Origin: Polaromonas sp. UBA5171
Lineage (GTDB): Bacteria > Pseudomonadota > Gammaproteobacteria > Burkholderiales > Burkholderiaceae_C
Direction of reading: 5' to 3'
DNA length: 43,279 nucleotides
Assembly (NCBI GenBank): GCA_002413395.1
Contig: DHWX01000059.1
Location: forward strand, 1-43,279
Shown here: positions 9,758 through 16,734 of the stretch, piece after piece
Position numbering within the stretch: the first letter of the stretch is position 1
How the letters are laid out: each line of letters starts with the position of its first letter
Program-made: the position numbers and the translations under genes
Notes under the pieces: generated by a model
Told to the model about the DNA's origin: nothing
The model's input: the letters and a program-made list of their open reading frames with translations, nothing else
The model's database searches: none

Positions 9758-10090
9758 TCGTTTGACACGCTGTTCAGCAGCGTTGCCCTGTTTTATTTCT
9801 TCACCCAGGTGCTAGTAATCTTCATCATCCGTACCCGTGGCAATCCGCTAAAAAGTCACGCCCATCCCCTGTTGACTGTAACCTCGCTGACAGTTGTCGT
9901 TATCGCGGCACTGTTGCCGTTTACGCCGATAGGAACGTATTTCGGATTTGTGCCACCGCCAGCCAAGTTTTATTTCATCCTCGGGGCCATGGTGCTTGCC
10001 TATCTTTTCATTGTTGAACTGGTCAAGCAGGGCTTCTATCGCTGGGCAGCGCCGGTAAGGCGATCTCACAGATCTGCCACCCGGGCTTAG
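9757..10090 (+). pseudogene. Mg2+-transporting P-type ATPase, C-terminal fragment
   Basis: The frame reads FFTQVLVIFIIRTRGNPLKS, then LLPFTPIGTYFGFVPPP and VLAYLFIVELVKQGFYRW. These are the last transmembrane helices of an MgtA/MgtB-type magnesium P-type ATPase (cation ATPase C-terminal domain). About 105 residues survive before TAG at 10088-10090. The phosphorylation and ATP-binding domains are missing and nothing upstream restores them. With the RND fragment on the other side of the tRNA, this indicates deletion or rearrangement around tRNA-Leu. Confidence 0.65.
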
Positions 10091-10213
10091 TCCGCCAGTC
10101 GACCTGCCGTTTCTTCTAAACCGTGGCTCAATATCTTCGGCGATTGGCTTGAGCTTGTGCCTTGCAGCATTCGCAAAAACCATGAAGGCGATGAGTCCGT
10201 TGGCCGGAGGCGA

Positions 10214-10969
10214 TTATCGGATGACGGTAGAAGTGCCTTGGCGGTAGCGCATATCGCACAGCAGGCGATTCAATTCCTCTTTAACCACGGCATAGCATTC
10301 GCACGCGTTGGCCTCAAGTCCTGCCCGATCAAGCACCGTAATGTGGCCACGCCGGTAATTGATAAGACCGGCATTCCGCAGCTTCCCGGCGGCCTCTGTC
10401 ACGCCTTCTCGGCGCACACCGAGCGTGCTGGCGACCTGTTCCTGCGTCACGATCAACTCGCGGGAGCCGACTCTATCAAGGGTCATGAGCAGCCAGCGGC
10501 AGACCTGCTGCTCCACTACATGATGCCGATTGCAGGCGGCGTTCTGCATCACCTGAGTCAGGAGCGCCTGGGTATAGCGCAACAACAAACGCTGCATCAC
10601 ACCATCGCGACTGAATTCCTGCGCCAGCAGTTTGCGATCCAGCCGGTAGGCGTGGCCTGCGGTCTGCACCACGGCCGTGCTGGGCGTGGTGTCTCCCCCC
10701 AGGAACAGTGAAACGCCGACGACGCCTTCATTGCCCACGCCTGCGGCTTCGGCCGTCGCGCCTGATGCCATGACGTAGTGCAGCGACACGATGGCGGTGG
10801 TGGGGAAGTAGGCGTGCAGCAACTGTTCCCCAGGCTCGTAAAGAATATCACCGAGCAGCATTGGAACCAATTCCAGATGCGCAACCAGGGGCTCAAATTG
10901 CGCCGTCGGCAGGGCCGCCAGCAGATGATTCTGCCTCGGGCTGTGGGGAGATGAAACGGGTAATGACAT
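10214..10969 (-). CDS. Crp/Fnr family transcriptional regulator
   Basis: A 251-residue protein starting MSLPVSSPHSPRQNHLLAAL. The N-terminal cyclic-nucleotide-binding-like beta barrel includes GDILYEPGEQLLHAYFP and the GVVGVSLFLGGD region. The C-terminal winged helix reads VTQEQVASTLGVRREGVTEA. I see no Cys cluster for an FNR-type iron-sulfur site and no clear cAMP-binding Arg-Ser pair, so the signal is unknown. It starts 34 bp after the REC-PAS gene on the same strand and is probably co-transcribed with it and the hybrid kinase. The Shine-Dalgarno is weak; AAGGAAAG lies about 18 nt upstream. Confidence 0.88.
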   Translation of the reverse strand: MSLPVSSPHSPRQNHLLAALPTAQFEPLVAHLELVPMLLGDILYEPGEQLLHAYFPTTAIVSLHYVMASGATAEAAGVGNEGVVGVSLFLGGDTTPSTAVVQTAGHAYRLDRKLLAQEFSRDGVMQRLLLRYTQALLTQVMQNAACNRHHVVEQQVCRWLLMTLDRVGSRELIVTQEQVASTLGVRREGVTEAAGKLRNAGLINYRRGHITVLDRAGLEANACECYAVVKEELNRLLCDMRYRQGTSTVIR

Positions 10970-11003
10970 TGCTGAACGCTGCGTGACTGCTTTCCTTTGC
11001 GTG

Positions 11004-11825
11004 TTATGCCTTGGCGGTGGTTTCCACGCCGATGCCGCGGAAGCCAATGAAGCGGCAGACGTTGTCAAACATTGGCTCTCCGCTCACCCGAAACTGCTGC
11101 ACCGATCCGTCGGTGTTGACGCGGCTGAACGGAAAATCAAGGAACGGTTGCCGGCCTGCAATCTTTGCCTGAAGCATTTCTCGTTCCGTCTCATTCCAGC
11201 CGGTTATCTCTTCATCGGTCTGGTCACCAAAAAACGCGGTCACCCGGATTCCCAGAATCTCCAGAACCGGCCCAGACACCGTGGTGAAGTCCCCGGTCGC
11301 GTTCTGCTCCCAGTACCAGTCGGAGGCCAGCTCTGTCAGGCTGCGAAAGCGGGCTTCGCTCTCGCGCAGCTTGGCTGTCCGTTCCTGCACCGTTTGTTCC
11401 AGAACCTTGTTGTAGTCCTCGAGATTTTTATACAGCAGCCGCACTTCCAGCATGTTGTGGATGCGCGTCTTGACTTCGACCAGATCAAACGGTTTGGCGA
11501 CGAAATCCTTCGCGCCGGAGGCCAGTGCCCGCAGCTTGTGGCCCGGCTGCGCCGTGATCACGAGGATCGGTACATAGCCATCGGGATCCATTTCCCTCAG
11601 GCCTTCCATCACCTGAAAACCGTCCATGCCGGGCATCTGCAGATCGAGCAGGATCAGATCATAGTGGTTGGCGTGATGCAGCGCGCAGACGGCAAACGGA
11701 TCCATCGTCGATGTCAAGCACTGGTAGCCGGTGCCACGCAGCATTTGCTCCAGCAACTGCACGTTGGCTTCCTGATCGTCAACGATCAAAATACTGGCAT
11801 TAAGAATATCGGCGGTGCTTACCAT
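11004..11825 (-). CDS. Response regulator with REC and PAS domains
   Basis: A 273-residue protein. The REC domain spans about residues 10-130: acidic pair in ILIVDDQE, phospho-acceptor Asp61 in LILLDLQMPGMDG, Thr91 and Lys111 in DFVAKPFD. A short coiled-coil linker follows (about 130-155). A PAS domain from about 157 (EARFRSLTELASDWYWEQN) runs to the end. There is no DNA-binding, GGDEF, EAL or kinase output domain, so it probably acts through protein partners. It lies between a hybrid kinase gene and a Crp/Fnr gene on the same strand. Confidence 0.9.
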   Translation of the reverse strand: MVSTADILNASILIVDDQEANVQLLEQMLRGTGYQCLTSTMDPFAVCALHHANHYDLILLDLQMPGMDGFQVMEGLREMDPDGYVPILVITAQPGHKLRALASGAKDFVAKPFDLVEVKTRIHNMLEVRLLYKNLEDYNKVLEQTVQERTAKLRESEARFRSLTELASDWYWEQNATGDFTTVSGPVLEILGIRVTAFFGDQTDEEITGWNETEREMLQAKIAGRQPFLDFPFSRVNTDGSVQQFRVSGEPMFDNVCRFIGFRGIGVETTAKA

Positions 11826-11955
11826 AAAATTTTCTTTCTTTCATTTTCCCTGAAACTTAAGTTTCATGAGGACATGCTTACTTCAACTGCGCCAGCGTCA
11901 ACAGCATTGGCATCCAGACCATCGATGGCACTCACAATCATGGGAATCATGGGAA

Positions 11956-14070
11956 TCATGGCAGAACTGCGTCTTCTGATCCTGCTTGCGCAAATTCCAG
12001 CCCCGTGTCCAATGCCTCCATGAACTCATCGAGTTTGATCGGCTTGGTGAGATAACGGAAGAACCCTGCCGCCAAGCCTTTCTCGATATCACGTGGCATG
12101 GCATTGGCGCTGAGTGCCAGCACCGGGATGTGCGCCGTGACCGGATCTTCCCGCAGGATTTTCAGCGCCTGGATGCCGCTGATGCCAGGCAGATTGATGT
12201 CCATCAGGATCACGTCCGGCTGATGGATGCGCGCCAGCGTGATGCCGCGCATGCCATCCCCCGCACTCAACAAGCGCATGTCGGGACGACGCGCGATCAG
12301 TTGCGCGACCAGCTCCAAATTGGCCCGGTTGTCTTCTACATACAGCAGGGTGCGCAGCGCTACGCTTGGCTGAACTGGCGCGTGAGGCGGCGCAAGCGGT
12401 TCGTTCGCACTGATGGCAAGTTGTGGTGCGCTCGCCAAATTCAGATCTATCCAGAACACACTACCCACCCCAACCGTGCTTTGCGCGCCGATCTCACCTT
12501 CCATCAACTCGACCAGCCGCTTGCTCACCACCAGGCCGATGCCGGTGCCTTCCTCGGCGCTGGCCTCTTGTCCGAGACGATTGAACAGCTGGAACAACTG
12601 TGCCAGTTTTTCTGAGGACAAGCCTTCGCCGCTGTCCTGCACACTGATGCGTATGCGCTGCGCCGTGATTGCGCGGCACCTCACCTCGATCGTTCCACCC
12701 GCGCGGTTGTATTTGATCGCGTTGGAAAGCAGATTGACGAGCACCTGCTTTAACCGGGTCCGGTCAGCCTGGATAAAGCAAGGGCCATCAAACTGAGGAA
12801 AGCTCATGCGCAGATCTCTTTTTTGTGCCTGCGGTTCAATCATGGCTTGGCATTCGAGCAGCACTTCGGACAGCGAGGTGGGTTCCATCGACAGCGACAG
12901 CTTGCCGGACTCGATCAACGCGAGATCGAGAATTTCATTAATCAATTCCAGCAGATACCATCCCGCATGGAGAATCTGGTCGATGCTGCCCTTTTGGGTG
13001 GGGGTTGGCAGCGGTGAGCCCGACTCCATGAGTTGGGCAAAACCGAGGATCGCATTGAGCGGGGACCGCAACTCATGGCTCATGCTGGACAGGAAATCCG
13101 ATTTGGCGCGGTTGGCTTTTTCCGCCACAGACCGGGCGTTCTCCAGTTCAATGTTATTTTCCTGCAGCACCTGATCCAGGCGTTTTCGTTCAGTGACGTC
13201 GCGCGCAACGGCAACCACGCCTTGCAGAGTTCTGTCGCGGTCGTAAAAGGTGGTCGCATTGTAGGAAACCACAGTTTCCTTGCTGTCCCTGGCGCGCGCG
13301 GTGAGCTCATAGTCGGTGATCTTCTTTTCGCTCAGCACCCGTTTGATGCTCGCCTCGGCCCGCTCCGGATCGGTGAAATAATTCTTGAACGGCGCGCCGA
13401 TCAGTTCGTCACGGGTACAACCGGTGAGCGCCTCCATCTGCTTGTTGACGTCGGTGATGATGCCGGACGGATCGGTCGTTATCAATGCGTCGATGTTGGA
13501 CTCGATCAGGGACCGGGTGTAGAACTGCTGGTCGCGCAGCCGCTGGTCGAGCTTCTTCCGTTCCTCTTCGACCTGCTGGCGCGCGGTGTTGTCGGTGCCG
13601 ATCAGCAGGTAGCCGATGATGGCGTTTTGAGCGTCGCGCAGGGCCGTGACCGACACCACCGCCGGGAAGCGGCTGCCATCCTTGCGGATGTAGGTCAGCT
13701 CGTAAATGTCCTCGATGCCGCGTGAGGCCTTGAACACCAGGGCCTCAAAGCCCGGCTCAATCTGGGTTTCGAGTTCGACGCTCAACGCCTTGGCACGCAC
13801 GATCACTTCCTGCGGATCGGAAATATCGGCCGGCGTGATCTTGTTCATCACTTCGGCGGCGGTGTAGCCCAGCATGCGCTCAGCGCCGACGTTGAAAATC
13901 TGGATCACGCCCTTGGCGTCGGTGGCGATACTGGAGAAATTGGCGCTGTTGAAAATCGCGCTCTGCAAAGCACCGGTCTTGAGCAATGCTTCCTGGTGTT
14001 GTGCTTCAGTAACTCCATCCGCCTTGGCGATAAGGTTTTCGAGGGTCTGACTTTTTCTTGTTTTTGACAT
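11956..14070 (-). CDS. Hybrid sensor histidine kinase (PAS-PAS-HisKA-HATPase-REC)
   Basis: A 704-residue cytoplasmic-looking kinase with no transmembrane segment. PAS 1 is at about residues 35-160 (YIRKDGSRFPAVVSV), PAS 2 at about 182-295. HisKA has the phospho-accepting His332 in FLSSMSHELRSPLNAILGF. The HATPase domain has the N box LLSNAIKYN, G1 VQDSGEG and G2 GTGIGLVVSKRLVELM. The C-terminal REC has acidic residues in LLYVEDN, Asp624 in VILMDINLPG and Lys676 in YLTKPIK. It probably phosphorylates its own REC and/or the downstream REC-PAS protein. Confidence 0.95.
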   Translation of the reverse strand: MSKTRKSQTLENLIAKADGVTEAQHQEALLKTGALQSAIFNSANFSSIATDAKGVIQIFNVGAERMLGYTAAEVMNKITPADISDPQEVIVRAKALSVELETQIEPGFEALVFKASRGIEDIYELTYIRKDGSRFPAVVSVTALRDAQNAIIGYLLIGTDNTARQQVEEERKKLDQRLRDQQFYTRSLIESNIDALITTDPSGIITDVNKQMEALTGCTRDELIGAPFKNYFTDPERAEASIKRVLSEKKITDYELTARARDSKETVVSYNATTFYDRDRTLQGVVAVARDVTERKRLDQVLQENNIELENARSVAEKANRAKSDFLSSMSHELRSPLNAILGFAQLMESGSPLPTPTQKGSIDQILHAGWYLLELINEILDLALIESGKLSLSMEPTSLSEVLLECQAMIEPQAQKRDLRMSFPQFDGPCFIQADRTRLKQVLVNLLSNAIKYNRAGGTIEVRCRAITAQRIRISVQDSGEGLSSEKLAQLFQLFNRLGQEASAEEGTGIGLVVSKRLVELMEGEIGAQSTVGVGSVFWIDLNLASAPQLAISANEPLAPPHAPVQPSVALRTLLYVEDNRANLELVAQLIARRPDMRLLSAGDGMRGITLARIHQPDVILMDINLPGISGIQALKILREDPVTAHIPVLALSANAMPRDIEKGLAAGFFRYLTKPIKLDEFMEALDTGLEFAQAGSEDAVLP

Positions 14071-14377
14071 TGTCTATTTTTATAAAAAGCGGATAAATAT
14101 CTGAAAGGGAAACTCGCTTGACGAACTGGCATCAAAAAATCCCCCGCGTGCAGCAAGGAAACCATCGCAGTGCACGACAGCCCAGAGGATACGCATTGTT
14201 TTGTTCTGCCTTTGTACGCTGGCGCACATAAGCAGAATAAAGTTGCCCAACTCGAAGGATCTGACCAACGGCGTTGCTTGAGGGAGCTTTCGTCGCTCAA
14301 GGAGACGGAGACGCTTATACCGCGCCTGATCTGCTGAATGCTTTACACTGAACCTTTAGTAAGCTTGGTGCATACCA
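14071..14377. other. Intergenic stretch upstream of the hybrid kinase
   Basis: About 307 bp between the kinase start and the 3' end of the TOTE remnant. It is more AT-rich than its neighbours. I see no convincing coding frame, RNA gene or repeat. It must hold the promoter of the kinase operon, but I cannot assign boxes with confidence. Confidence 0.4.
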
Positions 14378-15251
14378 TCAACGCCATTGAATGAACGTCT
14401 CTTGATATTTTTTATGGAAACCAGTGACGTGCTGCGGCACCAAATAATTAATAGTCTCGTGGCACAGCACACCGGCATCCACGAACACGCTACATCCGTT
14501 TTCACGCGGATGCTTCTGCAAAGGCAAGGCAATCAGATTGCCGAAGCCGCCCTTTGGCATCGTGTCCTGGTTGGGGAACAGCCGGTTGTAGGACGCAAGC
14601 TTCAATTGCCGGGTGCGCGCACAGGTATGGCTGATGATGGCAGTGCCCAGTCGCCGGGCATCACGCGCTGACACACGTCCAGAAAAAAATATCCAGATAT
14701 GCGCACCGTTGCCAGACCTGGAAATTTCCAGTGCAACCGGCACGCCCAACTCATCGCATGACTGGCGGAAAGCCAATGCATCATCTCTCCACTCGGCCTC
14801 GTCAAAATCGACCGCCAGAAAGTTGCAGGTGTCATCGGCCAGCAGCGGATAAACGCCGATGGTGCGTTTGCCAACCAGGTGATCAAACAGAACTGAATCC
14901 GACAGCGGGATCAGTTCCCGGTTCCCGGTTCCCGCAGTCAGCGCATTTGATGCGCGGCTTTTCGCAAACACCCGCCAGCCATTCGTTGGCACACGCTGGT
15001 GCGTAGCCTGACTTACCGCTTGACTTGCCCTCCCATCGAATGGGGAATACATCGGTTCGGCCACGAAACAAGTGGCGAAACAATGCCACCTTTTGGGCGG
15101 TGGACAGTGTGGTGGATTCCACCTCTGTTGCCGCAGCAGGCCGTGAACTTGGAACCGGTGGCAATCGCCACTCGATGCCATGCAACTCCAGCAATGCAAC
15201 GAGGCGCGCAGTCTCAGCCTGCAGTTCAGTCAGGTGATTGCGCTCAACCAA
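14378..15251 (-). pseudogene. TOTE conflict-system primase, frameshifted and truncated
   Basis: The first frame (from TTG 15251, overlapping the upstream stop) encodes a short coiled coil and KVALFRHLFRGRTDVFPIRW, GYAPACANEW and KCADCGNRE. The second frame continues LIPLSDSVLFDHLVGKRTIGV, LAVDFDEAEW, ISRSGNGAHIWIFF and RLFPNQDTMPKGGFGNLIAL. Together these are the archaeo-eukaryotic-primase domain of TOTE conflict proteins. The frames join at three tandem copies of GTTCCCG (14914-14934); removing one copy restores an open frame. The protein also stops at 14378, before the long helicase and nuclease part normal for this family, so it is truncated as well. TOTE systems are proposed anti-invader systems. 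Confidence 0.8.
14914..14934 (-). repeat. Heptanucleotide tandem repeat, 3 copies, in the TOTE gene
   Basis: Three perfect copies of GTTCCCG on the plus strand (CGGGAAC on the coding strand). The frame is correct with two copies: the codons then read C-G-N-R-E-L-I-P across the junction. Three copies shift it. Length change by slippage could switch the gene. Confidence 0.9.
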
Positions 15252-15783
15252 CGACAGAAACCTCGGCAAGCAAGTCACCCATGTCGTCGCTGACGCCATA
15301 GCCAAAATTTCGACTGATTTGGTGAAGGGCTTCAAGCCTTTTCCGGAGTGACTGGCGTCGGGCCTCAGGCAGGCTGGAGATGGCTTTCAGCGCCTGTTCG
15401 AACATTCGCACCAACGCATCGAAGTATCCTTCGTCTTGCAAACCGACATCATTGCTGAAGCCCGATGCACGCTCACAATAGAACACCATCAGCTCAGCCA
15501 GATCATCTGCCTGACCAACGGCCTTCTTGTAATCTGCAATGGCCTTCTTGGCCTTTGAAACGGAGGTGTCCTGGTTCTTCAACAGGTCAGGCCACAACCA
15601 CCGGTCAATCGTTGCCTTGTAGGGCTTGAGCACATCGTCACCCAGGCGGGCGTGCAGGAAAGTCTGGTTGTCTTTGCTGGCGGCGTACAGGTCTTGCACC
15701 AGCGATAGCACCCCCTTTTCATCGAAGGCAGCCAATTTGTTTTTGACATCCGCCCAAGTCGGAGCAATCTTCTTTGTAACCAT
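15244..15783 (-). CDS. Conserved hypothetical protein, DUF6155-like
   Basis: A 179-residue soluble, mostly helical protein. Recognisable segments are DEKGVLSLVQDLYAASKDNQ, ARLGDDVLKPYKATIDRWLW, KAKKAIADYKKAVG and ERASGFSNDVGLQDEGYFDA. I recall this as a widespread uncharacterised family resembling DUF6155; no active-site motif is evident. Its stop overlaps the presumed TTG start of the TOTE gene, and it begins 20 bp after the TumA-like gene. It is therefore in one operon with a TA pair and a defence-type protein, and a defence-related role is a reasonable guess. Confidence 0.65.
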   Translation of the reverse strand: MVTKKIAPTWADVKNKLAAFDEKGVLSLVQDLYAASKDNQTFLHARLGDDVLKPYKATIDRWLWPDLLKNQDTSVSKAKKAIADYKKAVGQADDLAELMVFYCERASGFSNDVGLQDEGYFDALVRMFEQALKAISSLPEARRQSLRKRLEALHQISRNFGYGVSDDMGDLLAEVSVVG

Positions 15784-15803
15784 CTCGCTTGCCGCTAGAA
15801 GCT

Positions 15804-16178
15804 CTAACCCAGCGTTGCAATCATTTCAATTTTCGGTGCGATGGACTGCACGACCTTTTGAAAACCGTGTCCAGGATTGGATTGTCGACTCGAAACGATT
15901 AGCCCCATTTTCTCCAACATCCCTACATCCTTGGTGATGGACGATCGGTTGCGGCGCAAACGATTCGTCAACTCTTTGATGGTCTTGGGCTCATGCATTA
16001 CTTCACTCATCAGGCGACGGCGAGCCTCCGACAAAACCGTAAACATGCGCTGTGGATCTTCAAACGACAAAGTGACCTTGCCTTCAAACGCTTGGCCTTG
16101 ATCGGCCCTACGCGCTCCATCTTTGGCACGCAAGAAAAAACCGTCCACATCATCGGTGCGAACAACAACTTTGGTCAT
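15804..16178 (-). CDS. TumA-like antitoxin, winged-helix (HVO_A0114 type)
   Basis: A 124-residue protein. The C-terminal winged helix-turn-helix is visible in MFTVLSEARRRLMSEVMHEP, KTIKELTNRLRRNRSSITKD and VGMLEKMGLIV, typical of the HVO_A0114-type DNA-binding family paired with TumE toxins. The start ATG (16178) overlaps the toxin stop as ATGA. The toxin precedes the antitoxin, the reverse of yefM-yoeB. It probably represses the operon through the palindrome at 16513-16525. The TumE/TumA assignment rests on partner and fold pattern, not a search. Confidence 0.7.
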   Translation of the reverse strand: MTKVVVRTDDVDGFFLRAKDGARRADQGQAFEGKVTLSFEDPQRMFTVLSEARRRLMSEVMHEPKTIKELTNRLRRNRSSITKDVGMLEKMGLIVSSRQSNPGHGFQKVVQSIAPKIEMIATLG

Positions 16179-16507
16179 GATCTCTTTCCCCGTATTACCT
16201 TAATGATTTCGAACCACTCTTGCTGGAATTTCTCTAAGGTCGCTTCGTAACTTGTGAATTCGACTGCTTGAACTTCACCCATGTAATGTCGGTGGTGGTA
16301 GTCGTGCGCGTTGTCAAAACCAAGCACTCGACTGTTGTCTACTTGGCAAATTGAATGGTTGATATAAGCCAAGTTGTACCGGGTCACCACCGTCGCCCCC
16401 TTCACCTGATAGCCCCAAACTTCATAACTCAGCAACCCACCACCTGACTTCGGTTTAAGTTCGAATCGCTCCTGCTCAAGCAAGATCTCTTTAGGTGGTT
16501 TTGTCAT
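16175..16507 (-). CDS. TumE-like toxin (DUF6516 type)
   Basis: A 110-residue protein with the family pattern of a beta-rich N-terminal half (ELKPKSGGGLLSYEVWGYQV, VVTRYNLAYIN) and the conserved block VLGFDNAHDYHHRHYMGE, followed by a helical end FQQEWFEIIKVIRGK. The His/Asp-rich block is the hallmark of TumE/DUF6516 proteins. The catalytic activity of this one is unknown to me. It has its own strong-looking promoter and a palindrome 6 nt before the ATG. It is divergent from mutS. Confidence 0.7.
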   Translation of the reverse strand: MTKPPKEILLEQERFELKPKSGGGLLSYEVWGYQVKGATVVTRYNLAYINHSICQVDNSRVLGFDNAHDYHHRHYMGEVQAVEFTSYEATLEKFQQEWFEIIKVIRGKRS

Positions 16508-16512
16508 TTACA

Positions 16513-16560
16513 CTGTAATTTACAGGTGTGAATTGTATTGTCACATCTGACAATTGTCAA
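16513..16560 (-). promoter_or_regulatory. Promoter and operator of the tumE-tumA operon
   Basis: On the minus strand TTGACA (16560-16555) and TACAAT (16537-16532) are separated by exactly 17 bp, nearly consensus. The start site should fall near 16525, where a perfect 13-bp palindrome CTGTAAATTACAG (16525-16513) begins; it ends 6 nt before the toxin ATG. The -35 also lies in the palindrome TTGACAATTGTCAA. This arrangement suits autorepression by the antitoxin. Confidence 0.7.
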
Positions 16561-16734
16561 ACAACTATAAGCAATAAGACGTTACTCGTTGCAGCGGTGC
16601 CAACCAGTCCGGCGTCAGTAATTCGGTAGTCCACCTACCCTCTTTTGAAGTGATGAGGTTAACCAGTGCGAAGTGGTTCGCGCTTGAATGCAGCGCAACG
16701 ATATTTCGTATCTGAAGTTGATAGACTTCAAACA

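Noticed and set aside
14080..14268. A 62-codon frame upstream of the hybrid kinase
   Set aside because: No ribosome site, no recognisable features and it lies in an AT-rich likely promoter region.
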